DNA from: Polynucleobacter sp. MWH-UH24A
Lineage (GTDB): Bacteria; Pseudomonadota; Gammaproteobacteria; Burkholderiales; Burkholderiaceae
NCBI RefSeq assembly: GCF_018687475.1
Contig: NZ_CP061292.1
Location: forward strand, 1,426,001 to 1,490,000
Direction of reading: 5' to 3'
Length of the DNA: 64,000 bases
The position numbers were made by a program, and so were the translations under genes. The notes under the pieces are model-generated. The model saw nothing but the letters and a program-made list of their open reading frames with translations, made no database searches and had not been told where the DNA came from. Positions 1 through 7,433 of this stretch are shown one piece after another (position 1 is the first letter of the stretch; the number at the start of each line of letters is the position of its first letter).

Positions 1-51
1 GACGGTGGTGCGCGCTTTACTATTACCTTACCTTCAATGAACTCCCTCTAG
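1..51 (+). CDS. C-terminal end of a sensor histidine kinase (partial)
   Basis: The first 17 codons of the window, read in frame 1, end at TAG. They give a short tail containing GGARFTITLP, the usual final strand after the G2 box of a histidine kinase ATPase domain. Its stop lies only 13 bases before the ATG of the sigma-54 activator at 65, so it is probably the FlrB/FleS-type kinase partner of that regulator. The rest of the gene lies outside the window, so the identity rests on this tail and on context. Confidence 0.6.
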   Translation, partial: DGGARFTITLPSMNSL

Positions 52-64
52 AATTGATGCCATC

Positions 65-1534
65 ATGACTGCGCCCCATTCCGACTTTCCTGTCATTTTG
101 GTTGAAGACGATGAAGACTTGCGTGAGGCCATTGCCGTCACCTTGCGACTCAATCATATTGAGTTTGTGACCCATCAACGCGCTGAGACCGTTTTACCCT
201 TATTGCAACCGGGTTTGAAGACTGTGATCATCACCGATTACCGCTTACCCGGTATGAATGGGTTGGATCTGCTGAGATTAGCCACCAAAGAAATTCCGGA
301 TCTACCAGTGATTGTCATGACCGCTTTTGCTGATGCGAAGTTGGCTGTTGAAGCGCTCAAAGCCGGAGCGCGTGATTTTTTAATCAAGCCCTTTGTGCCC
401 GATCAATTAATTGAAATCATCACCCGCTATCGCGCGCCTCAGCTTGCATCGGCCAAAATAGAACCCCAAGCGCTTGCACCGGTTGCTAAAGAAACTCCAG
501 AGCCCAGTCACCGTCCCGCCCCCGAAATTATTGCGGTGGATCCTGCCATGATCCATACACTCGCTCGTTGCGAGCGCGTGGCGAAGACCGATACCAGCGT
601 CTTAATCACGGGTGGCTCGGGGGTTGGAAAGGAAATCATCGCGCATCACATTCATCTCACCTCCAAACGTGCTGCGGGTCCGTATGTTGCTCTCAACTGC
701 GCGGCGATTCCTGATACGCTTTTAGAGTCCATTCTCTTTGGTCATGAGAAAGGCTCGTTTACTGGTGCCACCAAATCCCAATCGGGTAAGTTTGAGCAAG
801 CCGATGGTGGCACCTTGTTTCTTGATGAGATCGGTGAAATGCCCGCCCCTTTACAAGCCAAACTATTGCGGGTCTTGCAAGATAAATTGGTGGAGCGCTT
901 AGGTTCTCCGGAGCCCATTAAGGTAGATGTGCGCATTATTGCGGCGACCAATCGCAACTTAGAAGAGCAAGTGAAAGAGGGACGATTTCGGGAGGATTTG
1001 TACTTTCGCTTAGCGGTCTTCCCAATTCATATTCCGGAGCTACATAAACGCTCGGGCGATATTTTGCCCCTCGCTGAATTCTTTCTTAAACGCTATCGCT
1101 TAAACATTGGTCGCGATGATCTCGTCTTTGGGCCCTCGGCATTGGCGGTCTTGCCCACCTACCACTGGCCCGGGAATGTACGCGAGCTTGAGAACATCAT
1201 CCAACGTGCGGTCCTACTATGCGATGGCGATGCGATCGAGGCCGAACACCTAGAAATTAGTCCCCTAGCGAGTAGCAATGCGAGTGGTTCCTCACTTCAG
1301 TCAAGGGAAAACCCGCAAAATGGCACAAATATTGCTTCTAATTCAATGACTCAGCCCAATGCAGTCGGTTCGGCAAGCGATATGAACTCGGTAGAGCGGG
1401 AACATATCCTCAAAGTGTTGGCCCAGGTGGGCGGGAGTCGCAGTAAAGCGGTCCAAATTTTAGGCATTTCTGAGCGTGCTTTGCGGTACAAGCTCAAGTC
1501 CTACAAGGAGGCTGGTTTTGAGGTGGATAAGTAG
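65..1534 (+). CDS. Sigma-54-dependent flagellar response regulator, FlrC/FleR type
   Basis: This 489-residue protein has the three-part build of an NtrC-family activator. A receiver domain (about 8-120) has a phosphorylatable Asp58 and Lys108. An AAA+ domain follows, with Walker A near 183-190 (GGSGVGKE), the sigma-54 contact loop at 230-235 and Walker B GGTLFLDE near 248-255. A Fis-type helix-turn-helix closes it at about 445-480. The contact loop reads GSFTGA instead of the usual GAFTGA. It follows a kinase tail and precedes fliE, so it most likely activates RpoN-dependent flagellar genes such as fliD; rpoN is also in the window. The flagellar assignment comes from context. Confidence 0.88.
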   Translation: MTAPHSDFPVILVEDDEDLREAIAVTLRLNHIEFVTHQRAETVLPLLQPGLKTVIITDYRLPGMNGLDLLRLATKEIPDLPVIVMTAFADAKLAVEALKAGARDFLIKPFVPDQLIEIITRYRAPQLASAKIEPQALAPVAKETPEPSHRPAPEIIAVDPAMIHTLARCERVAKTDTSVLITGGSGVGKEIIAHHIHLTSKRAAGPYVALNCAAIPDTLLESILFGHEKGSFTGATKSQSGKFEQADGGTLFLDEIGEMPAPLQAKLLRVLQDKLVERLGSPEPIKVDVRIIAATNRNLEEQVKEGRFREDLYFRLAVFPIHIPELHKRSGDILPLAEFFLKRYRLNIGRDDLVFGPSALAVLPTYHWPGNVRELENIIQRAVLLCDGDAIEAEHLEISPLASSNASGSSLQSRENPQNGTNIASNSMTQPNAVGSASDMNSVEREHILKVLAQVGGSRSKAVQILGISERALRYKLKSYKEAGFEVDK

Positions 1535-1590
1535 GTAAATTATTTAAGTAAAGTATTGATTTAATTAATAAAGCTCGTAATAATTAGGAC

Positions 1591-1923
1591 ATGGACACGA
1601 AGAACCTTGATTCGATGATGGCAAGAATGCAGGCCATGCAAGCTGCGATGAATGGCTTGCCGGGTGCTCCTGCGTCTAATGAGGTGAAATCCGCCAACGG
1701 GGTAGATTTTCAGAACATTCTCAAAAATGCCATTGAGAATGTCAACAGTGCCCAAAATGCTGCTCAAGCCAAAGCACAGGCATTTTCTGCCGGTAATTCT
1801 GACACTTCCTTAGAAGAAGTGATCGTTTCTCTCCAAAAAGCCAATCTTTCTCTGCAAGGCATGATCGCGGTTCGTAACCGTTTGGTTGATGCCTATAAAG
1901 AAGTTACCAGTCTGCAGGTTTAA
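1591..1923 (+). CDS. fliE: Flagellar hook-basal body protein FliE
   Basis: The 110-residue product matches FliE in length and in its C-terminal half, where SLEEVIVSLQKANLSLQGMI is followed by VRNRLVDAYKEV. FliE is exported and links the MS ring to the rod. The ATG lies 56 bases after the response regulator gene. No fliFGHIJ follows: the next genes are on the opposite strand and the stop codon directly abuts the stop of a convergent glycosyltransferase gene. The rest of the usual fli operon must be elsewhere. Confidence 0.93.
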   Translation: MDTKNLDSMMARMQAMQAAMNGLPGAPASNEVKSANGVDFQNILKNAIENVNSAQNAAQAKAQAFSAGNSDTSLEEVIVSLQKANLSLQGMIAVRNRLVDAYKEVTSLQV

Positions 1924-2601
1924 TTAGTCGCCCATACCCTCTTGGGATCGTGCGTACGCCTCTTTCCAATAATTAGCCATGTCCGTTTGCTCGTAATCCT
2001 TTAAACAGGGCGTGCCAAGGGTGTAGTGAATTAGTTTTGCCTGAGGATTAACCGGATACTCAATCGCTAACCAATTCCACTCCAGAGGTAAGGAGCCAAT
2101 TTCTTCGTCCTTCAGCCAGGAAAACCGATGTAGATATGATCCAGGTTGACTTTGAATAAAGGCTGGATCCAGGATGCGATTTGCAGGGTGGGCACAATTC
2201 CACAAAATTAAACTAGACCAATTTTTACGTGGGTAGTTTTCGTTTTTATTTCCGAAATATTTTGTGGTTGCCTTGGTTTGGTAATCATGCTTGGCGACCA
2301 TAACGGCGTAACGCTCATCCCGCAAATCCCAAAGCTGTTTTATATCTTCCCGACAAATCATGTCGCCATCAGCAAAAATTGCCCAGCCGTCAAACTGATT
2401 GAGATACGGAGTAAGAAAGCGTGAATAAATAAATTTATTACTACCATCCGTATGGGTCTCTCGGTAATTTACCAAAGTATTGATTGCGAGAGGCAAAAAC
2501 TCCACAGGAACAGTAGCGCAATCAATCACGCTTTGACAAAAGGCATGGTATGCAATCGCTTCGGATTGATCAAAGCCAACGGTGATTTTTATTTTACTAA
2601 T
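1924..2601 (-). CDS. Glycosyltransferase-like protein with probable ATT start codon
   Basis: The protein resembles small bacterial GT8-like glycosyltransferases: an N-terminal GFDQSEAIAYHAF segment, a DGD motif (FADGDM) for metal and nucleotide sugar, and a C-terminal IHYTLGTPC segment. No ATG, GTG or TTG lies in frame upstream of a GTG at 2529, yet the conserved N-terminal motif is encoded upstream of that codon. A Shine-Dalgarno AAGGA at 2613-2609 lies seven bases before an in-frame ATT at 2601, giving a product of about 225 residues beginning (M)SKIKITVGFD. An upstream in-frame stop is at 2628-2626. It follows the methyltransferase gene at the end of the fliC-fliK cluster, so flagellin or surface glycan modification is plausible. 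A start-codon mutation is the alternative. Confidence 0.65.
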   Translation of the reverse strand: MSKIKITVGFDQSEAIAYHAFCQSVIDCATVPVEFLPLAINTLVNYRETHTDGSNKFIYSRFLTPYLNQFDGWAIFADGDMICREDIKQLWDLRDERYAVMVAKHDYQTKATTKYFGNKNENYPRKNWSSLILWNCAHPANRILDPAFIQSQPGSYLHRFSWLKDEEIGSLPLEWNWLAIEYPVNPQAKLIHYTLGTPCLKDYEQTDMANYWKEAYARSQEGMGD

Positions 2602-2663
2602 AGAAATTTCCTTAAAAAAAAATTGCTAATTTATTTCTACTATCAACCACAATGAAATATTTA

Positions 2664-3203
2664 TCAAATATTTTCCTTACGCGTAACAAGTATCCATATA
2701 CCATTCCCCATCATCTGATGTGTTTGAAGATGAAGAATTTCGAAGTAATTTATGAACTTTTTAAGCCACCATGAGCTTGGTTTTTGAATCAAATGAGCAT
2801 TTCTGCCATCTTCCAATGTCTTTCCCGCTGGACCCATATGAATTGAAAAAAATCCTAGTTTTGTAGTTATGTTAGATAACTCTAAGATTACGTTGTCTAT
2901 TAATTCAGGCTCAATATGTTCAAGAACATCAATACAGCAAACCAAATCTGCGCTTTGGGGCTCCCCATATTCTGGAAATACTGGGTCATAGGGTAAATAC
3001 AGCGAAGGGTTAACTCCAGCTTTTTGAAGCCCCTCTAATAGTCGTTTTTTACCTGCTCCATAATCGGATACAGAAGAACACCCTGTTTGTCGCATAACAT
3101 CTGCGAAAATTGGGGCAAAACTAAGGGACGCAAGTCCGTAATTTGGATTTTGATGTAATCTACGTTGCTGTTGGAGATAATCATTAGTGATGGTATCAAG
3201 CAT
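2664..3203 (-). CDS. Class I SAM-dependent methyltransferase
   Basis: This 179-residue protein has a SAM-binding motif I-like segment (VSDYGAGKKRLLEGL, near 44-58) and a motif II/III-like segment (ADLVCCIDVLEHIEPE), both usual for class I methyltransferases. No signal peptide or membrane segment is visible. The substrate cannot be read from sequence. It sits between the FlhB-like gene and the glycosyltransferase gene on the same strand, so it could act on flagellin, a flagellin glycan or a surface polysaccharide. The region is more AT-rich than the fliK-like gene upstream. Confidence 0.72.
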   Translation of the reverse strand: MLDTITNDYLQQQRRLHQNPNYGLASLSFAPIFADVMRQTGCSSVSDYGAGKKRLLEGLQKAGVNPSLYLPYDPVFPEYGEPQSADLVCCIDVLEHIEPELIDNVILELSNITTKLGFFSIHMGPAGKTLEDGRNAHLIQKPSSWWLKKFINYFEILHLQTHQMMGNGIWILVTRKENI

Positions 3204-3274
3204 AACGTTTTAACTGATTTAATTTAACTGGTTAGATGATAATTGAATCAAGAAATTTTAAAAATAGTTTCCAC

Positions 3275-3565
3275 CTAAATACTTTTTTCAGGAATTGCTT
3301 TACCATCAATCTCATAGGCCCATGCTAGAACTTCTGCCACCGCAGCATATAAATCAGGTGGTACTACGTCATTTAGTTTTAATTGCATCAAGAACTCAAC
3401 AAGTTCGGGCTCATTGCGAGTTGGGATTCCAAACTCTTTGGCTTTTGCCAAAATGGCTTCAGCGACGTAACCCTCGCCTTGTCCGGTCACACGCGGTGCG
3501 CTGGTATTGAGTTCATACTTGAGCGCAACTGCCTTTAGAACTTTATTGGGTTGATTGGGTGTCAT
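3275..3565 (-). CDS. Small FlhB-like protein (cytoplasmic-domain homologue)
   Basis: The 96-residue protein has no membrane segments and resembles the cytoplasmic C-terminal domain of FlhB: AVALKYELNTSAPRVTGQGE followed by GIPTRNEPELVEFLMQL and a region ending DLYAAVAEVLAWAYEID. In FlhB the first part holds the NPTH autocleavage site. Here the matching region reads SAPRV, so the self-cleaving motif is absent. Its ATG overlaps the stop of the fliK-like gene in an ATGA, so the two are translationally coupled. FliK interacts with the FlhB cytoplasmic domain when export specificity switches, so a role in substrate switching is a reasonable inference. Confidence 0.8.
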   Translation of the reverse strand: MTPNQPNKVLKAVALKYELNTSAPRVTGQGEGYVAEAILAKAKEFGIPTRNEPELVEFLMQLKLNDVVPPDLYAAVAEVLAWAYEIDGKAIPEKSI

Positions 3566-4596
3566 GGTGCTGTCTCATCATGGATTGCCACATGGGTTTG
3601 CGATTGCACTCGCTCCCGAATCTGCTCTTTCAGGGTCGTCAATTGATTGGCTAATATGGCCTTTGTCTCCGAGCTGGTCTCGATGGTGAGATTGACCACC
3701 TCGCCAAATTGCGTACCGATTACCTTGATCTTTCCTAAATGCGGAAACTCCATCTCCATGGTAATGCGAGCTCCCTTCACCACTTGCGCTGAATCTTCGG
3801 CGCTTTGCTGCCAAGCATCCTCGCGCTCAATCCACGCATACACATTGGGTAACACCAAACCGTACCAAGCAAGATCCCCGCGCAAGAGGAGTTTGACTGC
3901 ATCGCGTACTTGGGGTGTATCCGAGTTCATCTGACCCAATAGGGTTGTGGCTTGTTGGACCACATCCCCATCGGGCATGGTCTCGATATCTTCTGCAATT
4001 GACAGCGCGGCAGGCATGAGTAACTTCTTAATTTGTTCGCCAGCAAAGAGCCCCGAATTTTGCAGATTTTGGTACAAAACGTTCATCGCCACACGGGGGT
4101 CGCTAGCAAGGGCTACCTCACGATTGGTTGATGGCCAGTTCACGATGGCTGTGTTGAGCTTATTTTTTTGTGCCAAGGTGGGGTCCACCTCATCGGCATC
4201 TAAGATGTTCGATAACAACTGTCCCAAGGCAGCACTTCCAAGGCTATCAAGTCGACTAAGACTCGGAGCTAAGCTTGATTTGGCATCGGCTACCACCGCG
4301 GCAGTAGCCGGGTTCATTTGTGACTGGGTCTTAGAAAGCTCAAGCAGCACCGCTTGATTAATTTCAGGCTCAGCGAGCTGACTTCCTTTAAGTACCGCAT
4401 TCTGAATCGCTGATTGCATCGCCGCGCCTTGGTTTGTGTCGGTGACTGGCAGTGGCATGTTCAGAGCCACGCGGGGATCAATCGCTTTAAGATTGTCAAT
4501 GACCGATGGGGCAGCGGGTGGGTTCACCAGATCGTTTTTGTGAAACTCCACAATTGGATTAGCTGGTATTCCGGTCGTCGGTATTTGGATTGCCAT
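3562..4596 (-). CDS. FliK-like flagellar hook-length control protein
   Basis: The 344-residue protein has a low-complexity N-terminal half rich in Ala, Gln and Asn. Its C-terminal region (about 235-335) resembles the FliK C-terminal domain: a segment ITMEMEFPHLGKIKV, then VNLTIETSSETKAILANQL and a helical LTTLKEQIRERV. It lies downstream of fliS and is coupled to the small FlhB-like gene. The conserved part is divergent from standard FliK, so a second FliK paralogue is possible. Confidence 0.68.
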   Translation of the reverse strand: MAIQIPTTGIPANPIVEFHKNDLVNPPAAPSVIDNLKAIDPRVALNMPLPVTDTNQGAAMQSAIQNAVLKGSQLAEPEINQAVLLELSKTQSQMNPATAAVVADAKSSLAPSLSRLDSLGSAALGQLLSNILDADEVDPTLAQKNKLNTAIVNWPSTNREVALASDPRVAMNVLYQNLQNSGLFAGEQIKKLLMPAALSIAEDIETMPDGDVVQQATTLLGQMNSDTPQVRDAVKLLLRGDLAWYGLVLPNVYAWIEREDAWQQSAEDSAQVVKGARITMEMEFPHLGKIKVIGTQFGEVVNLTIETSSETKAILANQLTTLKEQIRERVQSQTHVAIHDETAP

Positions 4597-4720
4597 CCTG
4601 ACCCCTTAGGACTCACTGCGCACCCTAACCCCGTAATTGGCGCATACGCTTATATTACGGCTAAATTAGCTGGTTGTGTTATGCCACAATCGTGCGCAAA
4701 GACTTCTAAGCAATCAGTTA

Positions 4721-5167
4721 TTAAGCAGCGGCTGGTCGCAATGCCATCAAAGACTGATCAGCTGGTAAGGGCCTTAAGGTTTGGATGGGCTCTTTGGGAG
4801 CGAGAGCAACCCATGCCTCATAAAGAGGGGCTAATGTATCAATGACTGTTTGTACCTTTTGTGGCGACTTACTCAGACGTGCACTGAGAATTTCCCGCAA
4901 TGACCATTCATAAATAGCACCAAGATTTTGAGCCACCTCTCCACCATCTTTGTAATCCAAACAGGCTAATAAACCCTGTTGAATTAAGTCATGTGCTTTT
5001 GAAAATGACTCGACACCGTACCCCCCCTCTTCGAGGGCTTTTTTTGCAACTTTTAAATGGTCAAAAATTCGCTCATAAACCAAAACAATTAATTGACCAG
5101 CTTCTGCAGAAGCAACCCCTGTCTCCGCTGCATTAGACGCATATGCTAACGCTGATTTCATAGGCAT
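4721..5167 (-). CDS. fliS: Flagellin export chaperone FliS
   Basis: This 148-residue helical protein matches FliS: an N-terminal SALAYASNAAETGV segment, a central LIVLVYERIFDHLKVAKKAL helix, and a second helix near IYEWSLREILSARLSKSP. FliS binds the C-terminal helices of flagellin in the cytoplasm and prevents premature polymerisation. It starts nine bases after the fliD stop and is clearly in the fliD operon. An AAGGATCC stretch precedes the ATG. It is slightly longer at the C-terminus than typical FliS. Confidence 0.93.
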   Translation of the reverse strand: MPMKSALAYASNAAETGVASAEAGQLIVLVYERIFDHLKVAKKALEEGGYGVESFSKAHDLIQQGLLACLDYKDGGEVAQNLGAIYEWSLREILSARLSKSPQKVQTVIDTLAPLYEAWVALAPKEPIQTLRPLPADQSLMALRPAAA

Positions 5168-5176
5168 AAAGGATCC

Positions 5177-6889
5177 TTAATTCTGATTTTGATTATTTAG
5201 CGCGTCCAATGCACTGCCAAGGGCATTGCTAGTGGAACTCAATTGATACAGAAGTGCATTTAATGCTGAGTACTGAGTGATATAACGTTGGCGAATCGAA
5301 TCAAGACGCGATTGAATATTCTCTTGTTGATCTAAAAGAGTCCAGCTTGTTTGAGTTTGGGATGTTAATAAATCCCTAAAATAGCCACCGGGTTTCAAAT
5401 AATTATTCAGGAAATCATTTAAGGTGGATGAGGCTCCCCCTAAATTTTCCTGATAACCAATGCTGACCCCATTGCGTAAGATATTTTGAAGTCCGTTATT
5501 AACAGCAGTTGAAAAGGTGGCCTTATCAAACTTTAAACTACCATCCAATTGCATATTGATACCAAGACTACTCAAACTGTATTGATTGGCATAATCAGTT
5601 CCGTAGTAAATACCTTTAGAAAAGCGCGCCTTGACCTCATTAATAAAAGATAACGTAGAGGGATCGGAAGCAAATGTTCCAGGAGTGCTGGTCGTCAAAC
5701 TATTTGCTGTCATCGATTTGTGTGTAGCAATTAAATCGTTATAGCTCGCCACTAAGTTCTCAACAACTTTACTGAAGTCAGCTGAATCATTTCTAACTTG
5801 GACTAATACTGTAGATTCTCCAATTGTTGTATTGTAAAGGTCAATATTTAAGCCCTCAATAGCATCATTTATAGAATTTGTTGAGCGCGTTAGAGCAATG
5901 CCATTGATGCTGAACGCAGCGTCTTCCGCCGATCTTTCCAGGGCTGGATTAAATGTATAACCAGTAATTTCAAAATCATTTGATAATCCACTTTCGGCAC
6001 TTTGTATCATTAATGTCCAGGAATTTTCAGCAACATCTTCTGCAATAAGACTTGCTGAAATATTTTCACCAAGCGAGTTTACCCATCTAACGAGGCTACT
6101 TATGTCATTCACTGGCAGGCTTGATGATGCAGATGAATAACTTTTCGTAGAGCTATAGTCAGTTGAAATTGTTGCTTCACCAGTACCAGAATTTTGTAAG
6201 TTACTGACGTTTCCAGATTTTTTCGATACAAATCTTAATTCGTTATCATTTAACGCTTCGCCATCAGGATCTTCATTACTAACCTCCCAATTTGTAATTG
6301 CCCCTAAAAAACTCCCACTATAAGCTCCACTTTCAACTGACCCCGATGTTGAATTAATATCTTCTATAAAAGCGCTTCGAACAACGTCAGCTGAAGCTCC
6401 TCCACTACCTGCAGTAAATTTTCTACCGCCTAAAATAATAGTTTCGCCTGGGTCTAAGTTGCCAAATGTAACGTTAGCTGTCTCACGACTTATGTTGATT
6501 GAAATTGGGCTGGCTATTGGGGCTGTTTTTGAGCTAATGCCATCTTTTACATATTGCTTTGCTTGAGCTAAAGCAGTGACACTTAAAGTATAGTTTCCGG
6601 ATTTTGCGCCATTTGATGAAGTTACAGCAATAGTTTCTGGACTATTTGAGGTAGCTTTTGTGGTGTTGTATGAGCTAGCACTTTCAAACGCTGACAAAGA
6701 ATCAGCAAAAGCTGACATCTTACTTTTTATAACACCGAGATCACTAATGACTGTGGTTTGTTTTTCTATTTTTTTATTGATTTGATCAAGCGGCTTGTTC
6801 TCAATTTTCATTAATTGATCAACAATTGCCGCAACATCAATTTGAGCTATCGATGAGCTACCGGCTCCGCTTGTAGAGTTAACTGCCAT
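5177..6889 (-). CDS. fliD: Flagellar cap protein FliD
   Basis: The 570-residue protein has the FliD N-terminal helix (IAQIDVAAIVDQLMKIENKP) and a C-terminal coiled-coil helix (LLDQQENIQSRLDSIRQRY). The Ser/Thr/Asn-rich centre forms the variable cap domains. FliD folds and inserts flagellin at the filament tip. The central section is noticeably more AT-rich than neighbouring housekeeping genes. A good sigma-54 promoter match lies 40-55 bases upstream, between this gene and flaG1, so fliDS can be transcribed independently of the flagellin genes. Confidence 0.93.
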   Translation of the reverse strand: MAVNSTSGAGSSSIAQIDVAAIVDQLMKIENKPLDQINKKIEKQTTVISDLGVIKSKMSAFADSLSAFESASSYNTTKATSNSPETIAVTSSNGAKSGNYTLSVTALAQAKQYVKDGISSKTAPIASPISINISRETANVTFGNLDPGETIILGGRKFTAGSGGASADVVRSAFIEDINSTSGSVESGAYSGSFLGAITNWEVSNEDPDGEALNDNELRFVSKKSGNVSNLQNSGTGEATISTDYSSTKSYSSASSSLPVNDISSLVRWVNSLGENISASLIAEDVAENSWTLMIQSAESGLSNDFEITGYTFNPALERSAEDAAFSINGIALTRSTNSINDAIEGLNIDLYNTTIGESTVLVQVRNDSADFSKVVENLVASYNDLIATHKSMTANSLTTSTPGTFASDPSTLSFINEVKARFSKGIYYGTDYANQYSLSSLGINMQLDGSLKFDKATFSTAVNNGLQNILRNGVSIGYQENLGGASSTLNDFLNNYLKPGGYFRDLLTSQTQTSWTLLDQQENIQSRLDSIRQRYITQYSALNALLYQLSSTSNALGSALDALNNQNQN

Positions 6890-6928
6890 AAGTTTTCCTA
6901 ATAGTCTTGCCTAGAGTATTTTTATTTA

Positions 6929-6944
6929 AGCAAAAACTATGCCA
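6929..6944 (-). promoter_or_regulatory. Sigma-54 (-24/-12) promoter of fliD
   Basis: Read on the minus strand the site is TGGCATAGTTTTTGCT. The GG and GC pairs are ten bases apart, as sigma-54 requires, and both boxes match the TGGCAY-N5-TTGCW consensus. The expected start point is about 30 bases upstream of the fliD ATG. The site lies just after the flaG1 stop codon. The equivalent position behind flaG2 does not have it. Confidence 0.75.
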
Positions 6945-6946
6945 CT

Positions 6947-7360
6947 CTAAGCCCTCTGACTGACTAGAACGTTATTCATACGTTCAAAGTCCCGGGCGAT
7001 CTTCAGAAGTTCTTCGGAGGGAAGCTGACGAATGAGTTCTCCGGTATCCGGATTGACTACCCGTACCACGTGATAACCCGTTGTTTCGTCGATTGAAAAG
7101 TTAAGATTACGGCCCATCTTTTGCACAAAGGCCTGGATTTCTTTAGCGGCTTTCTCCACCACCTCCCGGGTTGGCTGGGCTGCCTCATTGACCCCTGAAG
7201 GTTTGATCACGGTACTGGCAACTTTTGCCACAATCTCCGAATCGGCAACAACGGGGGCAGGACTGGTGGGCGTTTGTGGTTGGGGCAAAGCACTGGGGTG
7301 CGCCATAGCGGGCGTTACCACAGCACTTGCTCCTACATTGATGTTATTAACTGCGCTCAT
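6947..7360 (-). CDS. flaG: FlaG family flagellar protein, copy 1
   Basis: This 137-residue protein has a Pro/Ala-rich N-terminus and a conserved C-terminal FlaG domain (NLNFSIDETTGYHVVRVVNP, then TGELIRQLPSEELLKIARDF). FlaG proteins affect filament length and commonly sit between fliC and fliD, as here. The product is identical to that of copy 2. Only the stop codon context differs: TAG here, TGA in copy 2, because the duplicated block ends inside the stop codon. Confidence 0.92.
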   Translation of the reverse strand: MSAVNNINVGASAVVTPAMAHPSALPQPQTPTSPAPVVADSEIVAKVASTVIKPSGVNEAAQPTREVVEKAAKEIQAFVQKMGRNLNFSIDETTGYHVVRVVNPDTGELIRQLPSEELLKIARDFERMNNVLVSQRA

Positions 7361-7405
7361 CCCAAATACTCCCTAAACTCTGTTTCTTCTTCATCCTCTA
7401 GGCAA

Positions 7406-7423
7406 CTGGGGGATAACCCCCAG
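7406..7423 (-). terminator. Hairpin between fliC1 and flaG1
   Basis: A perfect 7-base-pair GC-rich stem (CTGGGGG paired with CCCCCAG) with a four-base loop lies a few bases after the fliC1 stop. No T-run follows on the minus strand, so it is more likely a partial terminator or an mRNA-stabilising 3' hairpin than a full stop. It would give far more flagellin message than flaG message. It is repeated at 9251-9268. Confidence 0.6.
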
Positions 7424-7433
7424 CATGCTTAGC

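Noticed and set aside
1616..1632. TGGCA...TGCA pattern inside fliE as a sigma-54 promoter
   Set aside because: The distance between the GG and GC pairs is seven bases, not ten.
2614..2622. Run of nine A as a frameshift cause for the glycosyltransferase gene
   Set aside because: Upstream frames also lack a convincing start with N-terminal similarity, and the ATT at 2601 with its Shine-Dalgarno explains the N-terminus without a frameshift.
4414..4845. 143-residue plus-strand frame across the fliK-fliS junction
   Set aside because: It is antisense to the fliK-like gene and fliS, with Trp/His-rich, non-protein-like content.
7188..7376. Antisense reading frames over flaG and fliC, present in both copies (for example 7188-7376 and 9033-9221)
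   Set aside because: They are identical only because the duplicated DNA is identical. They lie fully antisense to strong flagellar genes and have no family signal or ribosome site.
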